Source: Trametopsis cervina (taxonomy: Eukaryota; Basidiomycota; Agaricomycetes; Polyporales; Irpicaceae). From it: a stretch of DNA of 64,000 bases. This document shows positions 23,148 through 37,173 of the stretch, in pieces. The notes under the pieces were generated by a model. It saw only the letters and a program-made list of their open reading frames with translations. It searched no databases and was not told the origin of the DNA. The stretch lies in contig MU278394.1 of the NCBI GenBank assembly GCA_022385755.1, positions 1 through 64,000 of the forward strand, given 5' to 3'. The position numbers and the translations under genes were made by a program. Position 1 is the stretch's first letter. Each line of letters starts with the position of its first letter.

Positions 23148-25113
23148 TGGTCGATTAGAAGATTGTAGGTCGTTGGGGAGGGTCGTGAAAGTGGGAGTAA
23201 AACTCCAAAAGACGACTGCATAAAATTGCAGGCTTGATAACTCACGGCGTCTAAAGCACGTGTTCGACGCGCTGAAGCCTTGCGGGCCTATCACGGCGTG
23301 TTTTACTACTAGTACCTGCACTCTGAGTACTACAGTAGTCAATATCAACACAGTGAGCACGCCTCATCCACGCCTCAACCACGCCACAACCATGTGTAAT
23401 TTAATTTTTACTCAAACCGCAACCATAGCGCGCAGATCGAAACGATGTTTTGAGTTCTCCGCGCAGATTCGTCAGCACAGGTCCAGGCAATGCAGATCCC
23501 TGCTTACATATGTGAGCGTATCTACAGTGTGTTTATCCACTTTGTATACGCTTACTTTACGCCTACGTTACCCTTATTCCTGTGCGAATAACAAACTGCG
23601 GCGGCCAGTGCACCGAGAACCGCGGATTCCATGAACCAACAGCATCCCGTCCTTTCTGACTAGAAAAATACGCAAGAAGGGAAGGAAAGGCCAACAGCCT
23701 GAAGCATCCTGTATTTCCCCCTCGCAACGTAATTTAACCGTCATCTGTCTAATCTCCTCCATCTTCCTCATCTACGTCTGACCGCACGTTTTTGAGTTTA
23801 ATTTATTCAGGTGCATTTCTTTATCCGCAGGAACTGTGGCATCTACCTATGAGCTATTCAAGCGGGCTCGGAGACCGTTGAGATTTTTTTTCTTCGCTGA
23901 CCGCGCCCCGGTTGCCATGGGTCAAGATCGTCAACTCAAAGCTTCGCATGCTCCAGAGCATCTGAGCGCGGACGAAGAAGGGCAGGTACGACCAGGAAAG
24001 CAACCAGTAAGATTGCGTCGGAGGATGCAATGTGCCTCATCCAAGTGCCGTAACCGATACGACCGCCGATCCCTCATCAAGCTTCCAAACACACTCTTCT
24101 GGAGGCGGCAGTACTGTGAGCAGCAAGTACTTTTTCTCAGTATTATCAATTTGCACGATACATCGCAAACTCGAGACCTAAAACATTCACTTGCTGTACC
24201 AGAACTTTCTTTTTACTCAGATCTCTCATGTCACCCTGCCATGCGAGCATGAGAGTTATCAATTCAGGATGAGAATGACCTACATGCAGGTATGTTTTGT
24301 AGAAAAACTACGGAACTCAGAGGTTCACTTCCTAAGTATTTATGCGTTATTCGCACGAGTAAGACCGCTACAGTACCCGTTCTCTACTATACAACTGTGA
24401 TAATTGATGCGCCTGTTTCCATTTTGGGCATGAAGCGCGACGCCACAAAGATCACAGACTATTCTACGCTTAGTCACTGTTTCTCTGCCTCTCCCGTTGA
24501 CTAACACTCATACACTACGGCCTCAGAATACGACAACCACCGACTATGCACGCACATGTGCTAATATTGGAACCTCTGAAACATCATCGTCGGCATTCAC
24601 GCGTGGACATGGAATCTGCCGAGGACACCTGACTTGGCGAGCGGCCTTCGTAGGCAACCAACCTTGTGCTGAGTGTCCACGCAATAACTGGCAGATCCTA
24701 CTCAACAAAACTCCACGCGATGTACTTTGAATAGGTTTGAGACTCGTTTGACTCGCTCACTGTGTCAAAGCTCTCGAACGTCTGGCATAGCACTCGAGCC
24801 ACCATCGCCCGTTGCAGCCGTGGTAGCCTTGGACATCTTTTGAACTGTGAACATCGCGACTTCTTCGCTGGCCATGTTCGGCTGGACGTCGCGAAGTGCC
24901 ACGTTTCCCATTGGAGGCGAGCTGCGTCGCTCAAGCCAGCTCATTTCATCCCGTGATGCATGTTCGACTCTTCGCCTGAGCCCTCCATCAGACACATCCG
25001 CGCATCCTCAACCACGGGACCACCGCTTTCAACATGGTCTTGCGGTCTTCGACGCCATCCAGAAACTCTTCTGATGTACGATGACGCGTCGTTCCACAAC
25101 ATAGCTCATGCGC
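23148..25113. other. Long intergenic region between divergent IMP dehydrogenase and GH79 genes
   Basis: About 2 kb containing two divergent promoters. A possible small frame begins at an ATG near 23917 in good context (gttgccATGG, MGQDRQLKASHAPEHLSADE), with candidate introns, but no family resemblance. The remaining frames (23260-23634, 24497-24730 and others) look like chance. Promoter content beyond this was not resolved. Confidence 0.45.
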
Positions 25114-25121
25114 CATAAATA
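25114..25121 (+). promoter_or_regulatory. TATA-like element of GH79 gene
   Basis: CATAAATA lies 56-63 bp before the chosen ATG at 25177. Confidence 0.35.
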
Positions 25122-25176
25122 CCCAACTCAAACAATAAGGTGAGTCGTGAATGCCTCTTCCCGCCCCCATCCCAAA

Positions 25177-27284
25177 ATGCTGCGCCTTGCACCGTCTTTT
25201 GTTGCGCTCGCGGCTCTGTCCCTGGTTGCAGCCCAGAACTCGACGATACCCATCCTTGTACCTGACGACGCGAAAGCGCTGTCCCAAAATCTTCTCGGAT
25301 TTAGTTTGGAACAGGACCGTTGGCCTGACTGGGCTGGAGTGCAATCTCGGAACGAGTTCACGCACAACGCGCTCCTTAATTATGGAAGTCTGACAGGAAA
25401 ACCGACGAAAATCCGGGTTGGTGCGAACAGCGAAGATCATACTGTGTGGTCTCCCACAGAGACGGTGAGTGCGCAGAAATGGAACTCTTCTTTCGTTTCA
25501 GATGAAAGAAACTGGTCATCACTTATCAACAACATAAACTCTCCGTCAAATGATTTTTCTGTTCTAATTCTACATCCGCTTGTACCTGGCGCGAGCCTCG
25601 CATACTCATTGAGTCGGAGTCGTAGGTCAACACCGACGTTTTCCCACCTCCAAACTCTATCACACCCTATCCTGAAGCCACCCAGATCACGGTGGGAGAT
25701 GGATATTACTCCCTTTCGCGTTTCCTTCCCAGAGGTGCGGATTGAATACCTTACAGAACGAGGTATCTGCTTGTGAATTCATATCGCCCGTGATTTCGCA
25801 GGTACACATATGACGTGGGGTATCAACTTCGGTGCGGACAACGCCACGAACGCGCTCAACATGGCCGTCTCCATCCTCAAGGCGTTTGGCTCCGTGGCTG
25901 TGCAGCGCGCGGGAGTTGTTCTCGACCTGCTGGAAATTGGTATGCCTGCTTCTCCCGCTACGAAGCCTGGGCGCTCACTCACGGGCACTGGCAGGAAATG
26001 AAGCGGATTTGTACAAGAATAACGGATTGCGTCCGTCAAATTACTCGGTAAACGAATATGTAGCCGACTGGATCAACATCTCCACGCCCGTAGCACAAGC
26101 AATACAATCCCATCCATTGAGCGCTGGCCCTGTGGCTATCCAGGGTGCATCGTTTGCTGGACAAGGTTTTACTCCTCGCCAGCTTTTCTCCCTAGGACTG
26201 TTCAACAGCACCCCGGGCAAACTTGTGACTGTGTGCGTTGTATTCTGTTTGTACAGCATCTTCTTGATTGACATGCATATTTGCCTTGCAGCATCTCGCA
26301 ACACCGATACTCTGCGGCGTTTTGTTCAGGGGGAGACTTTGCGTTGTCTTCCTTCATGCGCAAAGCAAATGTGCGCGGGAATCTCACAGTGTTTCGTGAC
26401 GATATCGAAGCCAGCCTTGAGAACGGCTACCAGTACATTCTCGGGTGTGTGTCACACTTACTACTCTTACGGATTATGCATCACCGCTCACGGTGACGGT
26501 ATTGACAGCGAGACTGGAAGCATTGCGTGCCATGGTGCGCCGGGTGTGAGCAATACAGCTGGTGCCGCCCTCTGGGTAATCGATTACACCCTCCAAGCCG
26601 CGACCCAGGACATCAGTGAGGTCTTCTTCCACGAGGGTATCGGCTTCAAATACAACTTTGTCAGTTATCACATCTTTCACCACATCTATATCATGATGCT
26701 CATTGCCACCTCTTACCTCACGCCGTGGAAAATCTCGTTATCTGTGTCTGCCGCCCTCCCTCCAGATCCAGCCTATCACCCTCAACAGGTCCACCATCGA
26801 CGGCTCGCCACTGGACCCCCCGCAGCCACCGCACATCCAGCCGAGCTACTACGCCGGACTCTTCATCAACACGCTCATCGGCACCTCGGGTCGTGCGCAG
26901 ATCTACGAACTGACGGTCTGGGACGATAATGTCAGTGGATATGCTGTGTACGAGGCCGGCATCCTCGTCCGCGCGGCGTTCATCAACCTCGACGCCTGGC
27001 TCATCAGCTCGACCGGCGTCCGCCCCAGCGTGCACATAAACCCGGTCTTGTTCCTCAGCCAGGACGATAGTGCGCAGGCGAACGCGGCTTCGTGGGCCCA
27101 CAGGAAGGCGAATGCGAGAAGGATCATCATCAACCACGCGGACGACGTGAGTAACCTGACGTGGGCGGGTCAGAGCTTCGAGACAGACGATGTGAGGCCA
27201 AGGGGCGCCCCAGTCGTGGAAAAGGTGGATTTGTCGAAGGGGTTTGATCTGAGGTCCACGGAAGCTATCTTACTCTCGTTCTAA
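25177..27284 (+). CDS. GH79-family glycosidase (beta-glucuronidase-like), secreted
   Basis: The chosen start at 25177 gives the signal peptide MLRLAPSFVALAALSLVAAQ; an in-frame ATG at 25147 would place ten polar residues before it, so I prefer the inner one. The mature part has NLLGFSLEQDRWPDW and TKIRVGANSEDHTVW. The acid/base Glu is in LDLLEIGNEADLYKNNG (the intron starting near 25940 removes part of the unspliced frame), and the nucleophile Glu is in YQYILGETGSIACHG (joined across the intron near 26440-26510). The C-terminal domain runs from RSTIDGSPLDPPQPPH to the TAA at 27284 and includes the AGLFINTLIG and YAVYEAGILVRAAFINLDAW segments of the GH79 C-terminal beta domain. Family members release glucuronic acid or its 4-O-methyl ester from glycans or arabinogalactan. 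Substrate is inferred. About eight introns. Confidence 0.85.
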
Positions 27285-28545
27285 GTATCCGTGCGCAGTA
27301 ATAACACTACTCGTATATGGATTCTATTCATTAAGTGAATGTTGGCGCGGATTGGCGCTTGTCTTCATCAAGGATAAAGCAATGAAGATTGAATGCAGAA
27401 TTGTTAGGTATCATGTGTTGTGGTTCTCGAGCTCTGCGAAGACTCTTTTGGCTCTAGATGGTCAGCGCATGTACTCCGGCTGCGCGCGGCCGGTAACTTG
27501 TTAATCTGCGAATTCGAAAGCCCCAGCTATGGCCACATTGTTCCACAAACTTCGGCCGTGATAGATTGGAGTTAACGATTCTGGGAAGTTGAGGCGGGCG
27601 GCCTGACGAGCGATTGTTTGACCGGCGTAGGATCTCGAGCTGGGAACGGGCTAGCAAAGCATATCCACGGAAAGGTGCGGGCTGTCCAAATTGCTGGTCG
27701 CACCTCCGGAGTCCCATAGAAACAGCAACGGTCAACAGAAGAATTGAAATGAAGACCCGACCGGGCGTCCTGGGATCCAACAGTATCAAGAACAAGTCGA
27801 ATCCAAGGTGAAATTGTGCAACAGAAATCGAGGCGATCTCCGCGCCACCACTTCACCCACTAGTCGACCGAACAGGGGCAGGTGTCAAAGAGCGCACCCG
27901 CTGGGTTTTGCTCCCCCAGGACGTCAGAGTTGTATAGTATTCGGTTGGAAGGCCTATGCCGTTAGTCTGATCTGGCAGAAATCGTTGCGGGCGTGCCGCT
28001 GGCATTTGTTGTAGTTCAAGTAGGGTATTCCCATAAGCCTTCCCGCGTGCATACAACGGGCGTACACCCGAGGTTCTGGAAACACAGCGACAATCGGATG
28101 CAGAGTATGTGACCGGGCGACAGAAGATTGAAGGACTAGCGCTAGGCACATTCAACAACAGATGGGCAACGCAGAGTATCAATACACCGACGTTTTTATC
28201 CCCTACTCCCCGCAGATTTCATACATGCTTGTAAACGCGGGCGAGTGTCGCGGGAGTGGTCGCAAGATGGGTATTCCCTCTTTCTGCTGTAAGACCTCTT
28301 CAACACCCCTGTCATCATGCTCGATGCGTTCTATTGCGTCTAAGGGGGTCAGGGACTGTGCCTTCTCGTAAAATTAGATTCGGTGTAGGATATTGTATGG
28401 TTCTTTGAGGCGGGTATACTGCGATACAGCGGCGTCGAGTCGCTGGGGTGAAATAAGACAACTGCAACGGCGTCCTCCTGGGCCAATCTATCCGGCCCAT
28501 GAGCGACAATAATTCATACAGTCTCGGATACACTGACTGACCTCG
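27285..28545. other. Intergenic region between GH79 and first C2H2 gene (convergent)
   Basis: Convergent 3' ends with about 1.25 kb between them. A minus-strand frame of 113 codons (27454-27795; MFLILLDPRTPGRVFISILL) has a hydrophobic start but no upstream promoter, intron pattern or motif, so I do not call it. Nothing else recognisable. Confidence 0.45.
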
Positions 28546-29624
28546 CTACCGGCCACGATCGCCCCTGCCGTGATCCCGTGCTCTATATGCGTGTGTGGAG
28601 GATCGTTGAACGGGCGATCGCAATTCTTCCGAATACCCCGGAACTGTATGTGCGCGTCCAGCAAAAGTGCCCTGGTGTATTGCGTGACTATCTTGTCCAG
28701 TTACGTGGTGGGAGTGTTCCGGGTACGAGGCAGGCGGGATCTCATGTCCCATACCGCCTCGAGAAGACCCCTGTACGAACATAGGTTCGTGGTGAACAAA
28801 CTGTAACGGCCACACATGCGTATGCGACTCCGACGGCGGCGGAATTGGTGGGTGACTATCACTCTGATGGGTCAACCGGTGTCTCCTCATGTTCGACTTA
28901 ACGCTGAATCGTCTCTGACAACCGGGGAAGGAGCATTGGTAGGCTACAAGGTTTCAGATATTAGATCCAACACAGCAAACCTAATGACTCACGCTTCTCG
29001 CCCGAGTGAGAGTATCCGTGTGTCCTCAAGCTACTCGGCCTACAAAGAAATGAGAGGCGATCACATACGCTGTATAAATGACTCACCGGGGGAAGGATCT
29101 TCCACACACCCCGCATACATAGCGCCGCGGTGGGCGGGATGTCTCTCCAGGCGTACTGGGAGGATGTGCAACCGGCTGTAACCTGGATCCCGTATTTTGC
29201 AGCTGAGGTAAAGCCGCATTTCTTTCCACATCTTCTGGATAGGCGATGCGTAACGGTGGCAAAACTACGCTCGCCTGATCTCGATCATGTCGTGGCGGTA
29301 CTTGTTGTTCAGGACTGATCGTGGTTGGTTGGAAAAAGTATGTATCACTCTGGGATATCTGTTGCATGCAGGGATGTGGCATTAGCAAGGGTACCGAGAG
29401 GAATGAACACGGAGGAGCGATAGGACGTACCAGCCCTGTACTCGTTTCGTCGCCTTGTGTCGGGTCGGACCGTCGATCGCTCGATAATCTACCAGGGAGA
29501 TATCCTACGAACAGAATGTTAATAATCATGGAGTACAATGCTGCAGATCGCAGAGGACGCCAGAACACTTACTGCCAAACATTTGTCGGAAGCTAGGCAG
29601 GGTCACACGCTGCGGACACATCAT
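28546..29624 (-). CDS. C2H2 zinc-finger transcription factor A (two fingers)
   Basis: The start at 29624 (MMCPQRVTLPSFRQMFG) is chosen because the same Leu-Pro-Ser motif opens the two related genes; an intron follows directly after the motif. Later exons encode a Pro/Gln-rich part (FQPTTISPEQQVPPRHDRD), then finger 1 YVCGVCGRSFPR-PSSLRTHGYSH, split by an intron, and finger 2 YQCSFPGCQRRFSVKSNMRR-HRLTH, with the C-x2-C / C-x4-C and H-x3-4-H ligands intact. The introns after SFPR and inside the GEK-P linker match those of gene C in position and phase. The tail is His/Ser-rich and ends RDHGRGDRGR. Such factors bind DNA in the nucleus. Target genes are unknown. Confidence 0.8.
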
Positions 29625-31225
29625 CGGAGGTTCCTACCTGTATGCGGGACTTCATATAACTGAAGGGGAATCTATGTTTCTAACGTCCCATGTTGTATTT
29701 AAGGTGAACACTGCATAGCGTTTCCGAAAGTTTCGCCCTGTCGGTCGAGTTGTCTGCGGGCTCCCTTGTCCTAATCATGGCCGTCGTCCGGAGAGCAAGG
29801 AACCGGATCGAGTACAGCATCTATTACACCTGCGAGACGAGAAGCGGTCGATAGTCAAATCAGCAAAAGGCTGTGGTCAAAGTACGTTGATGATAGGCCG
29901 ACATGGAGTTGAAACCCTACGACTCATGCCGCCTGAGGACCATCTACTGTGCATCTGACTAGTAGCCTGCGGTGAGCGATTAGACAACATCCATAAGGTG
30001 GGTCCGACGTAGTGATGCTGATCATCTTGAAAACCAATCCGCTCCGGCCCCAAACGCACTCGGATAGCGAGTAGAGGTACTGTATCGAATGTCGGAGGTC
30101 GGTTGTGAGCAATATCCGTTACGGCGCCCAAAGCTCTCCAGACAAGGCAGCCCCATCACCTTGATTTGGCGCTTCGCGCCACAAGGCCGACGTGATCCTC
30201 TCTCAGCGTGTGCTTACCACTACCATTAGGCAAATGCTCAGCTCTATAGCGAGAAACCAGGCGGCCTTCACCACCGCTTGACCCTCTATCGCATCTCAAA
30301 CCGCTACATTCGCGATGCGCTCATTGAACAACGGCGTAGCAGTAGATGGAAGCAGCTTGGCGGCGTTAACGTAGCCGTGTGGTGCAAGTAGCTATTGAAC
30401 GACTAGAAACTATATCCGATACACCAAAGAAGCAACGGTGCCTCTACCCGCCCGCAAAAACCTCTGGAATACCTCTCTTCCATCTAGCCGCACCTTCTCG
30501 CACCGCCCCAGTACAATCACAGGACATGGCGATACCTGAAGACTGATGCAAAAGCGCCATATACTGTCATAAAGCCACTATCCGGTGTTTTGTGATACGG
30601 TACTGTTGGATACGGTGCATCTACTGCCGTATGCTACTAATCGTCCACGTATGAAGAAGCATAGCCTTTCAGCCTGCCTTATCAGCCTTGTGAGGCTGCG
30701 AGGCCGCAGCAGGAATAAATATCAAACAGTGTATCGAGGCGGAGAGAGGCAATGGACCAGAAGGCCGCAGCAGCCCGAAGATTAGCTCAATTCAGGCTGT
30801 GTATACTCGTTACACCGCGGCTGGTACAATGTACAACCTTCGAGGATAACATCACAATCCGAAGATATCACATCCAGGCTCGGTACAGCCCTGAGGTCCA
30901 GACTTTATCTGACATCGTCACAGCATCATGTTTTAGACGGACTCGAAGAACATGCGGTATGAAATACTGACAGATATTTCATTGTCTTCGGCACCGAAGC
31001 TATATGTCCTACTCGTACAAGGTGTTCTAAGGAGTCACTGAAAGTCGACAGAAATGTACAACACAATAAATACATCGCTTCCACCCCGATCCATCTGCTT
31101 TTCGGTCGTTTCAACATACCACACAGAACGCACGCCCAGCGAGAGTCAGAAACAGGAAGGAGAAGAAACGTTCTAAGCGCGGCGACGCCACATAACGGCC
31201 CGCGCAGCCACGGTTGGCCAACAGC
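29625..31225. other. Intergenic region upstream of C2H2 gene A
   Basis: 1.6 kb between two minus-strand regulators, so it contains the promoter of gene A and the 3' flank of gene B. Only short overlapping frames are present (29877-30131, 30585-30785, 30752-30970 among them). No TATA, repeat or RNA gene was recognised. Confidence 0.5.
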
Positions 31226-32418
31226 TTAGTATCGCGGAGTTGATCCGCGCCCGGGCGTGCATCGACAGCCAGGGATGGTGCACACGCTCGACATGGCGTG
31301 TGCAGGTGCGGCGTGGGGATTCGCAGACGGACGCATCCCGGGCGAGGAGTGGGAGCGCAGCCGCAGGCTCTCGACGCGGGCACTCGTCTCTTGCAGCTCG
31401 GCGTCGATGTCGAACGAGGTTGTCGAGGTCGCGCTCGTCGGCCGCTGCTGCAATTCGTCGTCGTCCTCGCTATCCGTATACTGTGAAGAGTTGTATACGG
31501 AGAAGGTGGAGGCACGTGAGCGTAGGCCTGTCACGGGAGTGTGGCGGGTGCCCATGGAGACATGGTGTCCGCCAGTGGGGAGCGGGCGGGGGGCCGAGGT
31601 CAGAGGATAAGTATATGGGATAGACGTGATCGGTGGCCGGGACGGTGACGTGTGGTTCCGAAGGTGGCGGCGCATGTTGGAATTCACATTAAACTCCCGG
31701 CCGCATCCGGGGAAGGGGCACTTGAAGGCTTGGGAAAATGACGGGCCTGTCAGCGGTGGGCCGAGGGCAGGTACGGACAGTATATACTCACGTTTGCGTC
31801 CCAAATGGATGTTCATATGAATTTCAAGGCTGCTTGGACGGTTGAAGGCTTTACCGCAGACCTTGCATGCATGCTTTTTCTCATCCTCGCGAACAGCACG
31901 CCGCTGGAACGAACGATCCTGCAAATCCGGGGCATAGATGGGGTCGTATGGGTCGGAAAGGGGATGCGATGGTGTGAACGGAGACGTCGACGGAGAGTCT
32001 GACTGAGAGGAACGGTAGCCAGGTGACGTCTGGGATGCCGTGTGTAATGGAGATGCCGTCTGCGGCACGTCTAAAGCTGCATGGTGCGGCGCTATGTGAG
32101 CCACAGAGTTGTACGTTAACAATGTATGAATACACACCTCGTATTCCGCGGTTCACATACTAGCGGATGTAAATAAGTCTATGTCCATGCGCGGAGACAT
32201 GATGAAGATGAGCTTACCTGCTCTGCATAGCGACCAGGGTATGCGGCGTTGTAGATTGGACGTTTGGGAAGTCTGAGCAGCTCCTCTAATGGTAGATCAG
32301 AACATTACCGCCACAACAGTACCCATAACACTAACGACATACCAGGTAACAGGTCGTTGATGCTGGGGAGCGTGATACGCGTTGCAGAGTCCTTGCTGTG
32401 CATTGTATGCTGCGCCAT
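31226..32418 (-). CDS. C2H2 zinc-finger transcription factor B (two fingers)
   Basis: ATG at 32418 gives MAQHTMHSKDSATRITLPSI-NDLLP, with a donor (gtatgtcg) right after the motif at 32342. A second exon lies near 32218-32287 and the main exon runs from about 32090 to 31226; the acceptor for the main exon is ambiguous because two choices give different phases. The main part is Ser/Thr/Pro-rich (SPLHTASQTSPGYRSSQSDS), then finger 1 HACKVCGKAFNRPSSLEIHM-NIH, an intron (31729-31791) in the GRK-P linker, and finger 2 FKCPFPGCGREFNVNSNMRR-HLRNH. The C-terminus has an extra Cys cluster (CTIPGCRCTP). It shares finger sequence, linker intron and N-terminal motif with genes A and C, so the three are paralogues. 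Role unknown beyond DNA binding. Confidence 0.8.
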
Positions 32419-34886
32419 TGCCGACGGGATATGAGGGAGGACAGGGAGGATGCAGACAGAGGGGTTCCGGGAAGTGGACGGCAAACGCTGATCCACAGCC
32501 GCAGAAATATAGGCTTTCGCCACATGAGCGCCTGTGCATACGTTGCAATTATGTATGATGAGCTATTTCTTAAAGTAACTAAGGTTTCAATGTAATTGCA
32601 CCAGTGCATCTGGCATCTTGATCACGAAGAAAGAAGCGTACAAGCGGGCTGCGAAAGCCTGCATCTGGTATCCGGTTGTGACCCGAATCGCGTTGGTCCA
32701 CCATTCAGTAGTGCCGTGCGCTTCCGACTGTCTGGTTTGGCGCAGATTCTCATCTGGGCGGCTCGCCGACATGATCTGTAGTAGATTCTGTACTGAAGAG
32801 AATCAGTTACAGTGCCCTCCTTGGAAGGTACAGTACGGAAGTTCGCACTGGTATTTGTCTTAGCCAAACACGCAAGTCACAACGCGCGCCCATGATACGA
32901 ACAGCATCGTCGATAGTACTGTGATTGTCACTGTGACGATTATGTGTGGCCGTTTACATGGTTTGTCAGCACGTGGAGAACATAGACGGGAATGTCGGAG
33001 GCCTCGGTGTACTCGACCTTCGGGATGACAGGGCTGCGTTTGCAGGATAAAGGTCCTGTCCAACACAACATACGCAGTCGCACCCCAATACCGCTCATCT
33101 ACGATGCGAACGCCTTCTTCTCTTCTGCGTGCGATGCCTCATTGATGATACAAACCTGGGTACACAGGCCTTTTTGATGTCCGTCCTCGTGCGATGCTTT
33201 AGAAATCCTATGACCCTCCGCCGGTGATGCCGAGCTGCGCCATGGTAGGAGCGCACCAGGACCACAAACTCCAATAGGACTAAACCTGAGTGTAAGAAAA
33301 AATAGACGTGCCCGCGTAGTCCACTCCGTCGCCGCCGCCGCGCCGCCTGCTGACTACAGCACGCGCACTTACGGCGCGGCGGCGGGTTAGATTATCAAAG
33401 CAGGGCGGTCTAGCTCGACGAGTTAGGGCCGCTAATCCACGATCTTCCGGTTTGTTCACACATGAACGAGCAGATGAACAGCGCGCGGATGCGGATGGAT
33501 GGCATAGTGTGAAGATGATGGTGGTTGTAGTGCATAAAAGTCTCCAGTGAAGGTCATCACATATCACATCACAGATTCTGTCGTGATGCCATCATCAGAG
33601 ATGTTCACACCGCACCCAGCGCCGACAGTCAACTTCTAGTCCCGCCAAGTCGCCCGACACCGTAATGCAGTGCCCTTGCGCGGGCACGCTTGTTCTCTTT
33701 AAAGCGGAGTAAATGCTCACCAAGTCTGAGGGAAAAGACAGCATCTCGTCCAATCTCATCTCGCGATCAGACGATGTTAGTTCGGGCTCCGCAATCGCAA
33801 TCACGTTCGATGCAATGAATGGATCTGGGATGCAGTGTTGACCCCGCCACCTTATTTCAATTTGGTGTATGTTGTGGACCATCAACGCCTCCATTGTATC
33901 TCGCTTGGCTAGTGTCCTGTGCTCGTTGCAGGTTATCTCGGCGTCCCAACCTGCAGGGATGCTCGTGTCGATTCGATGCTGGGAGTGTACAAGGTGGTGA
34001 TGAGTGCTGTCCGCGCTGATTATTCAACCAGCTTCAGTGTATCATGTCAGTTAAGATTAATCATGTCGTAGGTGTGAGCTAATGCGTTCACGCATTGCAT
34101 ACTCTGCCCAACGCGGAACAGGTTCTGCGGCCACAACGGACCCCTAGAAGCACCTCGCTGTTTCTTTCACAGGGCCCACGCTGTTCCTTTTCATCCGGAC
34201 TGTCTGTGATCGGTCAATTGAAGGGTACGTCTAACCTTCAGGAGTTCTTGCCTGCTCGGCATCGTGAGCGCGAGCTGACCGCGCTTTATTCCAGACGTTC
34301 GACATATCATTGTGGCGTACAGATTGTAGACCGATGGGAACATAACACGCTGTGGCCCTTCTCTATGTCTCTCGTGACCACAACACCACTCAGCTCCCCG
34401 CTGCCGAAGCGAGCTGATAATCTCAGCGCCGTCATTGTCGGTATTCTCAATCAAAATTGAACACTCTATGCAATCGTCTCAGCTCTTGCGGTGCTGTGCC
34501 ACGTCCGAGCCCCTCGCCCAGCCACGTAAGTAACTCCTGAGCATCTGCTTCTATGGCCACGTCTGATCTCATCTAGCCACACAGCTCGTCCGGCAATCGC
34601 ATGGCCAACGCATTCCAACGATCCGAATGGTCTCTGTCTGTTGCAATCGCCTACATTCAGGCAAACCCAACGCCAGCTCGACTGCGGTGCCGGGAGCATT
34701 GCAACGCCTTCCATCTCTCTCCACACTCTCTATCCCAGTCTCTCGTCCTCTAAGACCCCGCCGAGAATCCATCGCGGGGGTCCTGATGACCCTAGTACTG
34801 ACCGTCAGCAGTATGTATGTATCATCGATCGAGCCGGCAAGTTCCCAAATCCAAGTACACACAGAAGAAGGTGATCCAGACCCGTC

Positions 34887-34922
34887 CCCACATCCCATCC
34901 CATCCCATCCCATCCCATCCTA
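34887..34922. repeat. (CATCC)n microsatellite
   Basis: Six near-perfect CATCC units in a row followed by a variant (CTATCC). Simple repeat without a coding role. Confidence 0.7.
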
Positions 34923-37173
34923 TCCCCAACCCACCAACCTCCTCCCATCGCCGCCAATATCACGCCTCACCTTCGCATTGAAAATAAGAAAAAAAGGCAT
35001 TCTGGACCCCGTCCCGCGCAGATGCACACACACACACCCCGCGGCCCTCTGTTCGACAGCGCGCTGTTCGGGCTTGGCCCCTCGTGGGACACGATATCAG
35101 CACAGATGATGTATGTGCCCGAGCCTAACTCGCAAAACACTCGCGCGGACGCACGCACGCACGCGGCGTAGAAGAGATCGGGTTTATGCTGCCGCAGTTG
35201 TCGTCGTTGCAAATAAAGCAAGCTCAATGCCGGTGGCGCATCCGACCCGCTGGAGGCGGATTCGCGCGCCAGAACGTGCGGCGCGGCTGGGCTGTGCGGA
35301 AGCGGTCACAGGGCAGGGTACATACAGTACAGTACATAGCTCGCGTTTGTATGTGTACGTCGATAGAAATCAGGAAAATGGAGATATTCGGCAGCGCATG
35401 GCGGGCCGAGCTGGCCACGGTTGTTTTTATCTACTTCTCGGACGCAGACAGACACGATAAGGCGTTCCGAAATGAAACCCCTAGACGTGATTTCCTTTTT
35501 GTTTTTATATTCCATGTTGCATGTGTACCTATGGGACTGGGTCTCCCGCGTCGTCGCCGGGACGCGTCTCACAGAGATTGCACGCGGGGCTGTGCCGTGT
35601 ATTCGGGCGCGAGACGCTCTTCAATGCGTATACGGACTTGTACAATTAATCCAAGTATGTCGCACGGCTGTCAGACCCCATGCGGTTCCACCTGCAATAG
35701 ACACCCTGCGGAGTGCCGCAAGTCGCTCCGCTTGGTAGTCGCAAATTAAATGCACTCAGCGGAGGAATTAGTCTTGCGGACCGGCTAGCGCGATACGGGA
35801 AGGTCGTCGCCGTTGGCGGGAGGGAAGACATCGATAGACCGTGAATTTGAGGACGCCGCTATCCACGTACATGCAGCAGCACACGGCTTTGAAATTTCAC
35901 CATTTTTCTTGTTTCCCCCTGGCTGCTGGACGTTCGGCTGCGGGAGCGCACAGCACAACCGCGCCGCTCCTATCACAAGCCACCGCCGCTTGTAGCATGA
36001 AATTTTCGCAGTCCGTGGCACGCACCATAAACCGCACAGCCAGAGCGTACTCCGCGCAGACACCCAGCTTGCAGATCATGCCACCGCAACTCCTCGCCGC
36101 GCACCAACATTGACACCGACGCCAGGAACAAGCACTGCATGACAGCAGCCTGGAGCCATGGCACACATGGTGCACGGTGTATCCGCAGCGTGAATAATCA
36201 GCGACGTCGGAGCGAGCTGATTTGCCAAGGGACGCGGAGTTGAGGGACAGACCAGAGTGCTTGCCCGGATGTGTGGCTCGCCGGCATGTCAAGGGAAAAT
36301 GGAGCCTGCTTGGAAGGTAGTCTTTCAGCGAGGCATGAACGGCAGATATTATAACTCACCGCGTATATCAGATCCCCGCTGCTTTCAAACGGACGACAAC
36401 GACACGGGCTCGGTGTGCAGTATGCTTCACGACACGGCACGGCGGGATCGGGTTCGTCGCGCGTCGCCAGGGGCACAGACAAAACGAGAGACGATCTCAG
36501 CCAGAACGTACACCCCAAAAAATCTGAATCTAAAATCCGAAATCGAACAGCGCAAGAATGAAAGGCATGAACAGACGGATGTTGACGGGGTCTCTAGGGT
36601 ATCATGATCGTCGTCGTGCCTCCCATCTTTTGTCTTTCTTTCTGGTCTTCAGTGCAATGGAGGCGCTCCTCTGGCGGGGTGGATAGGTCGACTTCCGTGG
36701 TGCGAGCCCTAGGGTAGGTTGGGCGGCCTGGTAAGTGCTGAGAGACGGGGTGAGGGGTACAGGTCCGTGTGGATAGACTGCGAACTTGGCACTGCCTTGC
36801 GAGGTATAAGCATGACTCGTGTAGCGTTCAACCACTTTGTGTGCTATCGTTCACTAGGACATAGGTCAGCCATAATCGATTAAGACAACAGAAGCGATAC
36901 CTTCTCTCTCACTGCACCAATGGCCATTTGCTACAAACGAGTCATTAGGACCGCAGACACGACTGCGGCGTATCTGAAGACAGAGAAAAATCAGATAACG
37001 AGTCTGGAGGTGAGAGAGCGCAGGCAGCTACCGTTAATCGTGTCCTGGGACGTCGGAGCCCTATACGTGATGTCGTAGTCAGCTTATACCAAAATTTGGA
37101 ATAAGAATATGGAGCGGGATATGATGTGAAATGGAGCTTTGCATGAATGAGCAACACAGACACTTTCCCTGGC

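Noticed and set aside
26718..27137. 139-codon minus-strand frame
   Set aside because: Antisense shadow of the GH79 C-terminal domain.
27454..27795. Minus-strand frame beginning MFLILLDPRTPGRVFISI as a small membrane protein
   Set aside because: No promoter, splice pattern or homologue resemblance; lies between convergent 3' ends.
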